From the NCBI GenBank assembly GCA_029268225.1, contig JAJUGJ010000007.1, positions 1 through 64,000 of the forward strand: a DNA stretch of 64,000 nt. The letters are read 5' to 3'. The translations under genes and the position numbers were made by a program. The stretch comes from Burkholderiales bacterium. Lineage in GTDB: Bacteria > Pseudomonadota > Gammaproteobacteria > Burkholderiales > Burkholderiaceae_C. Below are positions 30,218-40,013 of this stretch, one piece after another. The notes below the pieces were generated by a model. It was not told the DNA's origin, did no database searches, and saw nothing but the letters and a program-made list of their open reading frames with translations. Within the stretch, counting starts at the first letter, position 1, and each line of letters opens with the position of its first letter.

Positions 30218-30450
30218 GACCACGCACCGAGCTGACACAGCCCGCCTGGCGGGCATCCACGCGCTCTTGCGCCCCGCCCCCGCCTGTTTGTGGGGGGCCA
30301 CACGCCGGGACTTCCTCGGGTGCGATGACTTGCGCCCTGCCGAGGCGGCATCGGGCTGGTTCATAATCCTTGGCGATTGCCTGACTGGCCTGAACCATTC
30401 GTGCCATGTGCAGCGCCCTGGATTGATCACCCGCACACCAAGGATTTCTC

Positions 30451-30900
30451 ATGAGCGACCAAGCCAACCAACCTTCGTTCAGCATTCAGCGCATCTATCT
30501 GAAGGATCTGTCGCTGGAACTGCCGAATGCACCCCAGATCCTGCTGGAGCAAGGCCAGCCCCAGGTGGACGTGCAGCTGAACCTGCACGCCGAGCCGGTG
30601 CAAGACGGTCTGTACGAAGTGTCGGTGACCGCCACCGTGACCACCAAGGTCAATGACAAGACCCTGTTCCTGGTCGAGGCCAAGCAAGCCGGTCTGTTCG
30701 AGATCCGCAACGTGCCGGAAGAGCAGATGCAGCCGATCATCGCCATCGCCTGCCCGCAGATCGTCTACCCCTACCTGCGCGCCACCGTGGCCGACGTGAT
30801 CAACCGCACCGGCTTCCCGCCCGTGCACCTGACCGAAGTCAACTTCCAAGCCATGTACGAAGCCCAGCTGCAGCAAGCCGCTGCCGCCGGTCACGCCTGA
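30451..30900 (+). CDS. secB: Protein-export chaperone SecB
   Basis: Tetrameric chaperone that keeps precursors unfolded and delivers them to SecA. 149 residues. It starts with a short acidic-to-polar stretch, then [40 protein letters not shown] and the SecA-contact region [27 protein letters not shown]. gpsA follows after 4 bp. A 233-bp leader lies upstream, with a possible -10 (CATAAT near 30362) but no clear -35. Confidence 0.97.
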   Translation: MSDQANQPSFSIQRIYLKDLSLELPNAPQILLEQGQPQVDVQLNLHAEPVQDGLYEVSVTATVTTKVNDKTLFLVEAKQAGLFEIRNVPEEQMQPIIAIACPQIVYPYLRATVADVINRTGFPPVHLTEVNFQAMYEAQLQQAAAAGHA

Positions 30901-30904
30901 GCGG

Positions 30905-31909
30905 ATGGGCACCAAGCTCGCCATTCTGGGAGCCGGGGCCTGGGGCACGGCGCTGGCCATCAGCGCCGCGCGGCACCACCCCGAGGTGCTGCTGTGGGCC
31001 CGCGACGCCGCACAGGTCGCCGACATGCAGGCGGCGCGTTGCAACACGCGCTATCTGCCCGACGCACCGTTTCCTGACAGCCTGCGCCTGACCCACGACC
31101 TGAACGAGGCCGTGGCGTACGCCCGCGGTGCCGACGGGCTGGTCATCCTGGGCACGCCGATGGCGGCGCTGGGCAGCATGCTGCAAAGCCTGCCCGACGA
31201 TGCGGCCGCCCTGTGGCTGTGCAAGGGCTTTGAAAAAGGCAGTGGCCGCCTGGGCCATGAGATTGCCGATGCCCTGCGTCCGCAGGCCCGCAACGGCGTG
31301 CTGTCAGGACCGAGCTTTGCCAACGAGGTGGCGCTGGGTCAGCCGACCGCCCTGGTCGCGGCCAGCAGTGACACGGCCTTGGCCGAGCAGGCCGTGGCCG
31401 CCTTTCACTCTGACAGCCTGCGCGTGTACACCTCGACCGATCCGATCGGGGTGGAGGTGGGCGGCGCCGTGAAGAACGTGCTCGCCATTGCGACCGGCAT
31501 TGCCGATGGGATGAACCTGGGACTGAATGCCCGCGCCGCGCTGATCACGCGTGGTCTGGCCGAGATGACCCGCCTGGGCGTGGCCCTGGGTGCTCGCGCT
31601 GACACCTTCATGGGTCTGTCGGGGCTGGGCGACCTGGTGCTGACGGCCACGGGGAATCTGTCGCGCAACCGCACCGTCGGCCTGCAACTGGCCTCGGGCA
31701 AGAAGCTGCCTCAGATCCTGCACGACCTGGGCCATGTCGCCGAAGGCGTCTACAGCGCCGCCACCGTGTGGCAGCGTGCGCAAAGCCTGGGCGTGTCCAT
31801 GCCCATCACCGAAGCGGTGGTGGCCGTGCTGGACGACCGTCTGAGCCCGGCGCAGGCCGTGGGCGCCTTGATGGGCCGTGAGGCCAAGGCCGAAGGCGGC
31901 GCGTTCTAA
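30905..31909 (+). CDS. gpsA: NAD(P)-dependent glycerol-3-phosphate dehydrogenase
   Basis: Makes sn-glycerol-3-phosphate for phospholipids from dihydroxyacetone phosphate. 334 residues. N-terminal Rossmann motif [14 protein letters not shown], then [11 protein letters not shown], the catalytic region [34 protein letters not shown] with the active Lys, and [19 protein letters not shown]. It is coupled to secB, 4 bp away. Confidence 0.97.
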   Translation: MGTKLAILGAGAWGTALAISAARHHPEVLLWARDAAQVADMQAARCNTRYLPDAPFPDSLRLTHDLNEAVAYARGADGLVILGTPMAALGSMLQSLPDDAAALWLCKGFEKGSGRLGHEIADALRPQARNGVLSGPSFANEVALGQPTALVAASSDTALAEQAVAAFHSDSLRVYTSTDPIGVEVGGAVKNVLAIATGIADGMNLGLNARAALITRGLAEMTRLGVALGARADTFMGLSGLGDLVLTATGNLSRNRTVGLQLASGKKLPQILHDLGHVAEGVYSAATVWQRAQSLGVSMPITEAVVAVLDDRLSPAQAVGALMGREAKAEGGAF

Positions 31910-31936
31910 ACCGACGCCGAGACTGCGCGGGTCAGC

Positions 31937-32407
31937 TCAGACGCTGCCCGCGTAGCCGTTCTGCCGCCACGCCTCGAACACGGCCACGGCCACCGCATTG
32001 CTCAAGTTCAGACTGCGCTGCTCCGGGCGCATCGGCAGACGCACGCGTTGGGTCAGCGGAAAGCCATCGCGCAGGGCCGGGTCCAGGCCACGCGTCTCAC
32101 AACCGAACACGAACCAGTCACCGGGCTGCCACGCCACCTCGCCAAAGGGGCGGCTGCCGCGCGTGGTGAAAGCGAACATGCGGCTCGGGTCGGGTTGCAT
32201 GGCGTCCAGGAAGGCCTGCCAGCTGGCGTGACGTCGCACCGGCGCGTACTCGTGGTAGTCCAGACCGGCACGGCGCAACAGCTTGTCGTCCATCGAAAAG
32301 CCCAAGGGCTCGATCAGGTGCAGCTCGCAGCCGGTATTGGCAGCCAAGCGGATGACGTTGCCCGTGTTGGGCGGGATTTCGGGTTCGACGAGGACGATGC
32401 GGAACAT
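31937..32407 (-). CDS. trmL: tRNA (cytidine/uridine-34-2'-O)-methyltransferase TrmL
   Basis: SPOUT-fold methyltransferase that modifies the wobble base of tRNA-Leu isoacceptors. 156 residues. Motifs are VLVEPEIPPNTGNVIRLAANTG at the start and the knotted SAM site GCETRGLDPALRD and LRMPMRPEQRSLNLSNAVAVAVFEA (read here as VRLPMRPEQRSLNLSNAVAV). The ATG at 32407 gives the usual MFRIVLVEPE start; the upstream in-frame codons are not needed. Convergent with gpsA. Confidence 0.94.
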   Translation of the reverse strand: MFRIVLVEPEIPPNTGNVIRLAANTGCELHLIEPLGFSMDDKLLRRAGLDYHEYAPVRRHASWQAFLDAMQPDPSRMFAFTTRGSRPFGEVAWQPGDWFVFGCETRGLDPALRDGFPLTQRVRLPMRPEQRSLNLSNAVAVAVFEAWRQNGYAGSV

Positions 32408-32415
32408 GGCCCGCA

Positions 32416-35175
32416 TTATCCCTGCACGCACTGCGCGAACGCCGCCGGCGACATGGGTCGGCCGAACAGGTAGCCCTGGTAGCAGCGGCAGCCATGTTGC
32501 TGCAGGAAGTCGCGCTGAGCTTCGGTCTCCACCCCCTCGGCGATGACCGCCAGGCCCATCGCGTCGGCCAGGGCCACGACCGTGCGGGCAATCGACGCAT
32601 CGTGCGGGTCGTTGAGGACGTGGCGCACGAAGGACTGGTCGATCTTGAGCTGGTCGAGCGGCAGGCGTTTGAGGTAGGCCAGCGACGAGTAGCCGGTCCC
32701 GAAGTCGTCGAGTGAGAAGCCCACGCCATGCCCCTTGAGCGTGCCCATGCGCTCAATGACCGCCTCCATGTCGTCGATCAGGACGCTCTCGGTCAGCTCC
32801 AGCTTGAGGCGATGCGGGTTGGCGCCGGTGCGGGCCAGTACGCCAAGCACCATGTCGACGAAATCGGGCAAACGGAACTGACGCACGCTGACGTTGACCG
32901 ACACGGTGAGGTGGGCCAAGCCGGGCTCACGCGCCCAGGCGACCAGCTGGCGACACGCCGTCTCCAGCACCCATTCACCCAGTGGCAGGATGAGGCCGGC
33001 GTGCTCGGCCACGGGGATGAACTCGGCCGGCGAGATCATGCCGCGCTCGGGATGAGGCCAACGGACCAGGGCTTCGGCACCGAAGATGCACCCCGTGGCA
33101 TCCACCTGGGGCTGATAGTGCAGTCGAAACTCCTCACGCTGAAGGCTGCGGCGCATGTCGGCCTCCAGCGCCGCCCGGCGGTTCAAGGCGGCTTGCATCT
33201 CGGGGTCAAAGAAGCGCAGCGTGTGACGGCCCGCCTGCTTCGCCTCGGACATGGCCAGGTCGGCCTGACGCATCAGCTCGTCGAGGCTGAGCGGGATCGC
33301 CGCGCCAAACAATGTGACGCCGATGCTGCAGCTGGTGTGGTACTCCTGCCCGGCGAGGTCGCAAGACTGCGACAGCAGGCCCAGGCAACGTGCCGCCAGC
33401 GAGCGGGCCTGCCCCTCGGCTTCCGCACGGACGGGGCTGAGCCCCTGCATCACGACGACGAACTCGTCCCCACCCCAACGGGCCAGGGTGTCCTGCTCGC
33501 CCAGACAGGTCTGCAGGCGGGCGGTCATGTGCTGCAGCAGCAAATCGCCCATGTCGTGACCGAGGGTGTCGTTGAGGGTTTTGAAGTCGTCCAGATCAAT
33601 CAGGAGCACCGCACCGGTCTGCCCTTGTTGTCGGCACGCGACCAGGACCTGCTGCAACTGGTCCTGCAAGAGGCGTCGGTTGGGCAGCCCCGTGAGCGTG
33701 TCAAAGAACGCGAGTTGCTCGATGCGGGCCTCGGCGGCCTTGTGCTCGGTGACGTCGGAGAAGCTGCCCACGCACAAGCTGGGCTCACGGCCTTGCCCTC
33801 GCACCAGGGTGAGGCTGAGACGGGCATCGAAGGTCTGCCCCTGACGGCGTTGGCTGCGCACATCCCCCAACCAGTGGCCGTGCTGGCGCAGTTGCTGCTG
33901 GATGTGCGCCGTCAGGGGGGCGGGGCAATCCGGTGCACGCAAGGCATCCAGCCGCTTCTCCCTCACGTCGTCGAAGCTGTAGCCGGTGATGTCGGTGAAG
34001 GCCTGGTTGACGCGCAAGATGGCCCCCCGCTCGTCGAGAACCATGATGCCCTCTTGCGATTCGAAGGCGGCTGCGGCCAGACGCAGGGCCGCATCCGATT
34101 GCCGGATCCAGTCTTCGGCGGCGCGCACGCGCAAAAAGAGCACGCACATGAGCAAGGCCACCACAGCGGTCCCGGCCGCAGCGAGGTTGAGGCGCTGATG
34201 CGCCTCTTCGGCCCGCTCGGCGGCCACATCGCGTAGCACGGCCAAGGACGCCAGTTCGCGCCCGCCGTGGTCCGTGAGCGGGCGCACCGCCACCGACCAA
34301 GCCTGGCTGGCATCGCTCAAATCCATGACGCCGCCGGCCCCTTGCAAGGCCAGTTCACGCCACGCTGGCAGCAGCCCACCGGGCAGGTGCGGCAAGGTCT
34401 GGCCCAGCACCACGACCTGGGCATCACCGCCCCATTGCCCCGGCAGGTGAAAGACGCGTTGACCCGCTTTGTAGCGGGCTTCGCTGGTGTGACGTTTGTC
34501 GATCAGCAGGGCCATGTCCTGCTTGAGCAGCCGCTTGAGTTCGTGGATGAACCAGTCGGCGTCGGAGCCGAGCTCCAGGTAGCCAATGAGCACGCCGTCC
34601 ACGAACCACGGCTGGACATGGCGCAAGGTGAAGGTGGACAAGGACCCCAACTCCATGCCGCTCACAGGCTTGCCGGTGGACATGGCGTCGAGCAGGGTGC
34701 GACGCTCAATGAGGTCACCGCGGTGACCGGGGTCATGCGCACGCAGCAACACCTGGCGTTGCGGATCGATGAAGTAGCCGTGTGAGACGCCGTGGCTTTG
34801 GCGCAGGGAGGCGAAGCGCTCCCGGATCAGGGCCTGCAGGCGTGGGACATCGGCCTCACGCATGGCCTGGGCGATGAGGGGATCGCTGGTCAGGTTGGTG
34901 GACAACAGGCGCAATTGACCCAGTTGCTGCTCACGCAGGTGCTGCCACATGGCGACCGCATGCTGAGCAAAGGCCTCGGTCCGCCGGACCTCGACGCTGT
35001 GCAGGTAGCGCGAGACGCCAAACAGGAAGAGCGCCACGACGACCAGGAGCGCGAGCGCAGCGGGCCGCAGAACCTGCAGGATCAAGCGGACGGGCTGGGT
35101 GCTGGCGGAGGCCGCCATGCGATCGGTGGGCAGCGTGCGTGCAGGCTGAGGCCAGCGCCAGGCCATGCCGCTCAT
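32416..35175 (-). CDS. Membrane-bound PAS-GGDEF-EAL cyclic-di-GMP signalling protein
   Basis: About 919 residues. One membrane segment near residues 37-58 (ALALLVVVALFLFG), a periplasmic sensor region of roughly 250 residues, a second membrane segment (LAAAGTAVVALLMCVLFLRV), a PAS domain (EGIMVLDERGAILRVNQAF), a GGDEF domain with intact RWGGDEF, and an EAL domain with EALVRW and DDFGTGYSSLAYL. The inhibitory I-site RxxD reads GEQD just before RWGGDEF, so product inhibition is probably lost. Both catalytic motifs look intact. A GTG start at 35253 is possible, but the ATG at 35175 has a GGAG ribosome binding site. 8 bp upstream of trmL on the same strand. Confidence 0.88.
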   Translation of the reverse strand: MSGMAWRWPQPARTLPTDRMAASASTQPVRLILQVLRPAALALLVVVALFLFGVSRYLHSVEVRRTEAFAQHAVAMWQHLREQQLGQLRLLSTNLTSDPLIAQAMREADVPRLQALIRERFASLRQSHGVSHGYFIDPQRQVLLRAHDPGHRGDLIERRTLLDAMSTGKPVSGMELGSLSTFTLRHVQPWFVDGVLIGYLELGSDADWFIHELKRLLKQDMALLIDKRHTSEARYKAGQRVFHLPGQWGGDAQVVVLGQTLPHLPGGLLPAWRELALQGAGGVMDLSDASQAWSVAVRPLTDHGGRELASLAVLRDVAAERAEEAHQRLNLAAAGTAVVALLMCVLFLRVRAAEDWIRQSDAALRLAAAAFESQEGIMVLDERGAILRVNQAFTDITGYSFDDVREKRLDALRAPDCPAPLTAHIQQQLRQHGHWLGDVRSQRRQGQTFDARLSLTLVRGQGREPSLCVGSFSDVTEHKAAEARIEQLAFFDTLTGLPNRRLLQDQLQQVLVACRQQGQTGAVLLIDLDDFKTLNDTLGHDMGDLLLQHMTARLQTCLGEQDTLARWGGDEFVVVMQGLSPVRAEAEGQARSLAARCLGLLSQSCDLAGQEYHTSCSIGVTLFGAAIPLSLDELMRQADLAMSEAKQAGRHTLRFFDPEMQAALNRRAALEADMRRSLQREEFRLHYQPQVDATGCIFGAEALVRWPHPERGMISPAEFIPVAEHAGLILPLGEWVLETACRQLVAWAREPGLAHLTVSVNVSVRQFRLPDFVDMVLGVLARTGANPHRLKLELTESVLIDDMEAVIERMGTLKGHGVGFSLDDFGTGYSSLAYLKRLPLDQLKIDQSFVRHVLNDPHDASIARTVVALADAMGLAVIAEGVETEAQRDFLQQHGCRCYQGYLFGRPMSPAAFAQCVQG

Positions 35176-35331
35176 GCCCCTCTCCGCTTGACGCGCACGT
35201 CCCAACAACCCAGCCATCCGTCCTGCAAGATCCACCCCGTCGACATCGTTCACCGCGCCGCGGAGACCCCCCGGACGAGGGGGTGGATCCTACCTTGCAT
35301 CCGGATGCCAGACTTGATCTGGCACAAGAAT

Positions 35332-36957
35332 TCAGCCGCTAGCGGCCTGACGGAAGGCCATCACGGCCTGGTTGCGCAGGGTTCGCAACAGCGACAGCTC
35401 CTTGTCGCTGATCTGCAGGCTGTCCACCTGCCCCTTGTCGGCATAGATCAGGCCCAGCACCATGTCGGGCTGCCCGGCTCGCTTCATGACCAGCGGCAGC
35501 AGGAGGAAGGTCGGAGCCTGGACCCGGTCGCGGAACCAGGTGGGCAGACGGTTGACGATGTTGGGCGCGCTGGCATCTGCGATCAGGGTGTCCACCTGCT
35601 TGAGGCAAACGGCCGAGAACAAATCGGGGGTGTCACCCGGGCGGAGGACCAGCGGCACTTTGAACAGGGCGCTGACCGCGTCCGCCCCCTCCCCCAACCC
35701 CAGACGACCGGTGAGCTGGCCCGTGCGGGCATCGCGCAGGCAGAAGATCACACGACGGCAGTGGAGTGCCCGCAACATGGTCTCCAGGATCATCTGCAAG
35801 ACATCGTTGAGACGGAAAGACTCGACCAGGGAGTTGGTGATGTCCTGAATGCCGTTGGAGAGGATGCTGGCCGTGTCGACGGCGGGGGGCGGCAGCTCGG
35901 GTGCGAGGGTGCCACTGTCGTCGCCCAGCCCCAGGGCATCGGGGCTGGGGCCCTCGCCCTGACCACTGTTGGGGGCATCGACGTAATAGGTGTCGAGCAG
36001 GCGCTCACCGGGAGAGCGTGCTGGCACATTCAGGTTGAGCGCCTGTGTCAACTCGGTGAGCCGCTTGCGGGCTCGCCCGGCAGCCTGGCTGACCTCGCCG
36101 GAGGTGACATCCAGGGCGGCCCCGTAGGTGCGTGCGATGTCGTTGAGGGCATCGCCCAGCTGGACCGGCTCGGTATCGAGCATGGTCTGCGCCATCTGGT
36201 TGGCCATGCTGGCCAGCCACCACAGGCGCTCAGGGCGGGCCGCCAGCGACCGGGTGGGGACGCGCCCTTCGGGCGAGCGCATGCAGGCCAGCAAGCCGTC
36301 GGGCAGCCCCCAGCTCTTGCCGACGTGCCCGGCCAGCTGCTCGTGGTTGACGCCCAGGACCTTGTGGGAGGCCTGCGCGTCGGTCAGGCGCTCGCCCGAC
36401 TCGGCTTCGCCAGAGGTCAGGGCGCGGATCTGTTCGGCGTCTTCGGGCAGGTAAAACGCCACCAGCAGGCGACCGAGGTTGCGAAACAGGGCGCCCAGAA
36501 AAGCCTCTTCGGCCTCGCGAGGCTGGTGCGACAGCTCGCTGGCGAGCGTGCCCGCCATGACGGTGCGCAGGAACTCGACCTTGAGTTGCTGCGCATGGAC
36601 CTTGTCCTCCATGTGCTCGAGCAACATGAGGGACAGGGCCAGGTTGCGCACACCGGCCAGGCCGATCAGGCTGACGGCGCGCGAGACGGTGCTGATGGGA
36701 TCGGTGCCGGCACGGCGGTAATGGGCCGTGTTGACCACACGCAAGAGCTTTTGCGTGAGCGCCACGTCTTTGAGGATCTCATCGCACAGCGTGTGCAGGC
36801 TCTCGCTCTCGGAGCCGGACAAAGCCTGGATGCGTGTGATCGAAGTGCCCAGGGCGGGAAAGTCGCTCTTGAAGCGCATGCGACGCAAGAGGTACTCCAG
36901 CGTGAGATGGGCTTCTTCCTCGGTGGATACGGGTGGGGTGGGCGAACTGACCGGCAT
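35332..36957 (-). CDS. HDOD domain protein with C-terminal GAF-like domain
   Basis: About 541 residues. The N-terminal HDOD output domain runs to about 260 (YLLRRMRFKSDFPALGTSI, LTQKLLRVVNTAHYRR, RNLALSLMLLEHMED); the HD-type catalytic pair is not expected in HDOD proteins. A linker follows, then a C-terminal GAF-like region with DITNSLVESFRLNDVLQMIL and GLIYADKGQVDSLQISDKE. HDOD proteins act in signalling and stress adaptation. It lies 157 bp upstream of the GGDEF-EAL gene on the same strand, consistent with a shared signalling role. A TTG at 36981 is an alternative start. Confidence 0.82.
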   Translation of the reverse strand: MPVSSPTPPVSTEEEAHLTLEYLLRRMRFKSDFPALGTSITRIQALSGSESESLHTLCDEILKDVALTQKLLRVVNTAHYRRAGTDPISTVSRAVSLIGLAGVRNLALSLMLLEHMEDKVHAQQLKVEFLRTVMAGTLASELSHQPREAEEAFLGALFRNLGRLLVAFYLPEDAEQIRALTSGEAESGERLTDAQASHKVLGVNHEQLAGHVGKSWGLPDGLLACMRSPEGRVPTRSLAARPERLWWLASMANQMAQTMLDTEPVQLGDALNDIARTYGAALDVTSGEVSQAAGRARKRLTELTQALNLNVPARSPGERLLDTYYVDAPNSGQGEGPSPDALGLGDDSGTLAPELPPPAVDTASILSNGIQDITNSLVESFRLNDVLQMILETMLRALHCRRVIFCLRDARTGQLTGRLGLGEGADAVSALFKVPLVLRPGDTPDLFSAVCLKQVDTLIADASAPNIVNRLPTWFRDRVQAPTFLLLPLVMKRAGQPDMVLGLIYADKGQVDSLQISDKELSLLRTLRNQAVMAFRQAASG

Positions 36958-37013
36958 GGTGGGAGTGTCCTCGATCCCCAATTAGACCTCAAGGTCTCCA
37001 TCATCAGCCCATC

Positions 37014-37041
37014 ATCCCCGTGTCATGGGGATTTCACGGGG
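37014..37041. repeat. Two overlapping, mutually exclusive inverted repeats
   Basis: ATCCCC-N7-GGGGAT (37014-37032) and CCCCGTG-N12-CACGGGG (37016-37041) use the same left arm, so only one can form at a time. They lie between the divergent HDOD and PhoD-like genes, 57 bp from the HDOD start. They may be operators or alternative leader hairpins for the HDOD message. Confidence 0.55.
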
Positions 37042-37121
37042 CCTGCGCACCATCGACACGCTCAAGGTGAAGCCGACAAGGCGCTGTGCCTCGTCCGTGT
37101 GTCGTGGCAGGGCGCCCTCCG

Positions 37122-37155
37122 CCGTCATGCCACCGTCATGCCCATCGGGCAATCT
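37122..37155 (+). promoter_or_regulatory. Probable Pho box and promoter of the PhoD-like phosphatase
   Basis: Two direct copies of CCGTCAT separated by four bases (37122-37128 and 37133-37139) match the 11-bp-period PhoB box (consensus CTGTCAT-N4). A -10-like CAATCT begins at 37150, ten bases after the second half-site, the spacing found at PhoB-activated promoters. The gene downstream encodes a phosphatase, as expected for the phosphate-starvation regulon. phoB itself is not in the window. Confidence 0.65.
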
Positions 37156-37184
37156 TGCTCCCTTCCATTTGCCTGTGTGCCGCC

Positions 37185-38891
37185 ATGTCTCACTCTGCTT
37201 CACGTCGTGATTTCGTCATCAAACTGGCCGCGCTTTCTGCGGCAGGCACGTCAGGGCTGACGCTGTCAGCCTGCGGTGGGGGCGACGATGCGCCGCCCGC
37301 TTTTCAATATGGTGTGGCCAGCGGCGACCCTCTGTCTGACCGGGTGATTTTGTGGACGCATGCCCGCTACCCGGACCGCAGCGAGGCGGTGCCCCTGGTC
37401 TGGGAGGTGTCCACGGACAATGCCTTCCAGCAGATCGTGAGCCAGGGGCAAACCCAGGCCAGCGCCGACCATGACTTCACGGTGAAAGTGGATGCGACGG
37501 GTTTGGTGGCCAACCGCGAGTACTTCTACCGCTTCCGTCAGGGTCGCCATGTATCGCCCGTGGGTCGGACACGCACCTTGCCCACCGGCAGTGTCAGCGA
37601 GGTCAAACTGGCGGTGTTCTCGTGCGCCAATTACCCGGCAGGTTTTTTCAACGTGTATGCCGAGGCGGCCCGCTCGGATGCACAGTTTGCGGTGCATCTG
37701 GGTGATTACATCTACGAGTACGGCGCCACGAACGCCGACGGCAGCCCGGCTTATGCCTCGACCAATGCCGCGGCCCTGGACCGTGTGTCGCAACCCGCGC
37801 AAGAGCTGACGCTGCTGAGCCATTACCGCCTGCGCCACGCCCAGTACAAGTCGGATCCGGACAGCAAGGCCCTGCATGCCCGGATGCCGATGATCGCCGT
37901 CTGGGACGATCATGAGATTGCCAACGATGCCTACAAGGACGGGGCGGACAACCACGATCCGCAGACCGAGGGCAGCTTCGCTGACCGCAAGCAGGCCGCC
38001 TTGCAGGCTTACCACGAGTGGATGCCGATCCGCACGGGCAGTGACCCCGCCGTCATCTACCGCAGCTTCGACTTTGGTCAGCTGCTGAGCCTGCACATGC
38101 TGGACACCCGACTGATCGGCCGTGACCAGCAGGTGGGCTTTGGCGACCTGCTCAATCCGGCCACGGCGAGCACAGCCCAGGCCACCCTGGCCTCGCCGAC
38201 CCGCCAGTTGCTGGGCAGCACCCAACTGGGCTGGCTGCAAGGCCAGATGGCCCAGTCCGGTGCCACATGGCAGGTGCTGGGCCAGCAGGTGTTGATGGGG
38301 AACATGGCCTTCCCCATCTCGGTGTTGAGCACCCTGGAAGGGGGCGATGTGAACGCAGCCGCACAGGCCGTGACCGACTACCTGACCGCCAAGGCCACCC
38401 CCGAAGGTGCGCGCACGGAGACCCAACAAGCCCTGATGAGTCAGCCCAAGCTGGGCTACAACCTGGATGCCTGGGATGGCTATCCCGCGGCACGTGAAAC
38501 CGTGCTGATGACGGCCTATCAGCTGCAAAAGCCGATCATCACCCTGGCGGGTGACACGCACAATGCCTGGCATTCGGATCTGAAACTGGCGGGCTATGTC
38601 AACAGCGCCTTGACGGGCACACAGGTGGGCGCCGAGTTCGCCACGGCCAGCGTCAGTTCACCGGGTCTGGAAGAGTACCTGTCGGCGATTCCATCCGTGC
38701 AGGTCAAGGCCATCTTCGAGAACGTGGTGGACGATCTGAAGTGGATGGACCCATCGCGCCGAGGCTTCCTGAAGATGACCTTCACGCCCACCTCGGTGAT
38801 CGGCGATTGGGTCTTCGTCAGCACCATCTCTGCACGCCAATACACGGTTGCCGAGACCGTGCGGCACGTGTATCCCGCTCAACCGGTCTGA
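37185..38891 (+). CDS. PhoD-like alkaline phosphatase/phosphodiesterase, Tat-exported
   Basis: About 568 residues. The N-terminus has a Tat-type signal, SRRDFVIKLAALSAAGTSGL, followed by a lipobox-like LSACGGG, so the protein may be a lipoprotein. The catalytic domain shows FSCANYPAGFFNVY, HLGDYIYEYG (metal ligands), WDDHEIANDAYKDGADNH, and VLGQQVLMGNM, SGDTHNAWHSDL-like ITLAGDTHNAWHSDLKLAG. These are diagnostic of PhoD-type enzymes, which release phosphate from monoesters and diesters outside the membrane. The longer frame upstream to 37086 is not needed. A Pho box precedes it. Confidence 0.93.
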   Translation: MSHSASRRDFVIKLAALSAAGTSGLTLSACGGGDDAPPAFQYGVASGDPLSDRVILWTHARYPDRSEAVPLVWEVSTDNAFQQIVSQGQTQASADHDFTVKVDATGLVANREYFYRFRQGRHVSPVGRTRTLPTGSVSEVKLAVFSCANYPAGFFNVYAEAARSDAQFAVHLGDYIYEYGATNADGSPAYASTNAAALDRVSQPAQELTLLSHYRLRHAQYKSDPDSKALHARMPMIAVWDDHEIANDAYKDGADNHDPQTEGSFADRKQAALQAYHEWMPIRTGSDPAVIYRSFDFGQLLSLHMLDTRLIGRDQQVGFGDLLNPATASTAQATLASPTRQLLGSTQLGWLQGQMAQSGATWQVLGQQVLMGNMAFPISVLSTLEGGDVNAAAQAVTDYLTAKATPEGARTETQQALMSQPKLGYNLDAWDGYPAARETVLMTAYQLQKPIITLAGDTHNAWHSDLKLAGYVNSALTGTQVGAEFATASVSSPGLEEYLSAIPSVQVKAIFENVVDDLKWMDPSRRGFLKMTFTPTSVIGDWVFVSTISARQYTVAETVRHVYPAQPV

Positions 38892-38921
38892 CGGCCGTCT
38901 CTCGCCTGCGTCGCCTGGCCT

Positions 38922-40013
38922 TCAGCGTGGCCGTTGCAGGTAGGCCAGCACCTCGGCAGCCTCGCCAGCAAAGGCGATGCGGTCGGCTTTCTGTTGCCGT
39001 TGGTAGGCATACATCGGATCGTAGTAGCCGCCCAGGAGCGCCGTGATCCATTCGCGGTGCAGGGTCAGGTCACCCGCTCCCGGCGTCTCCAGGGCCGCCT
39101 GCATGAGGGTGTGCAGACTCTGGTAACGCTCGCCTCCCAGGCGCTGCGCAATCTTCGCCAGGCTGCCCAGCAAATGCGTGCGGTAAGACGCGTCCCCCAG
39201 GGGCTCGCCCAACACGGCGACGAAGTCGGCATGCTGTGCCACCACATAGTCGCGCAGGATGCGGTCGACGCGCTCGGCAAAGGGCACCTCCAGCCACACC
39301 ATCGGTGCCTGGGCCATGGCCTGCCTCAACACCAGAGGCAGGGCACAGCGCCCGATGTGGGTGCCCTCATCTTCGAGGACGAGGCAGGCATGGCCACGCG
39401 CGCGCTGCTTGAGCAAGTCGATGGCCAGACGATTCTCGAAGTCGATCTGGGCAGGCTGTCCGGTCGGTCGACTACCGAAACCTGAACCACGGTGGTTGGC
39501 ATGCCCCTCCAGGTCCAGACTGTGCGGCACCTGGTGCAACAGCTCGGTCTTGCCCGAACCCGTGAGCCCGCCCAGCACCACGAATCGGGTCTGGGCCACA
39601 TCGTGCTGCAAGGACTCGATGAGGAAGGTGCGCAGGGCCTTGTAGCCGCCGATCACCCGCGGGTAGGTGATGCCTGCCTCGGTCGCCAGCCATTGCTGGA
39701 CGATCTGTGAGCGCAGGCCTCCGCGGAAGCAATACAGCAGCCCCTCGGGGTGTGCGCGCGCAAAGTGCGCCCATGCCGCGATGCGCTGGGCCTGGATGTC
39801 ACCCGACACCAGGCGGTGTCCCAGCTCGATGGCGGCCTGCTGCCCCTGCTGCTTGTAGCAGGTGCCGACGGCCTGTCGCTCGGCATCGTTCATCAAAGGC
39901 AGGTTGACCACGCCGGGGAAGGCGCCTTTGGTGAACTCGATCGGGGCGCGCACGTCCATCATCGGGACGTCCTGAAGGAAGAGGGCGCGGTAATCCGCCG
40001 TGTTCTCTCGCAT
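38922..40013 (-). CDS. selU: tRNA 2-selenouridine synthase
   Basis: Replaces sulfur by selenium in wobble 2-thiouridine of tRNA. 363 residues. N-terminal rhodanese domain with the catalytic Cys 95 in [12 protein letters not shown]; then the P-loop [12 protein letters not shown] (149-160) of the ATP/GTP-binding half, with NHRGSGFGS after it. It overlaps selD by one base, so selenophosphate production and its use are coupled. No selA, selB or selC is in the window. Confidence 0.95.
   Translation of the reverse strand: MRENTADYRALFLQDVPMMDVRAPIEFTKGAFPGVVNLPLMNDAERQAVGTCYKQQGQQAAIELGHRLVSGDIQAQRIAAWAHFARAHPEGLLYCFRGGLRSQIVQQWLATEAGITYPRVIGGYKALRTFLIESLQHDVAQTRFVVLGGLTGSGKTELLHQVPHSLDLEGHANHRGSGFGSRPTGQPAQIDFENRLAIDLLKQRARGHACLVLEDEGTHIGRCALPLVLRQAMAQAPMVWLEVPFAERVDRILRDYVVAQHADFVAVLGEPLGDASYRTHLLGSLAKIAQRLGGERYQSLHTLMQAALETPGAGDLTLHREWITALLGGYYDPMYAYQRQQKADRIAFAGEAAEVLAYLQRPR

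Noticed and set aside
34792..37260. Open frame of 822 codons on the plus strand opposite the GGDEF-EAL and HDOD genes
   Set aside because: It spans two genes and the gap between them and has a low-complexity Gln/Gly/His-rich translation without domains.
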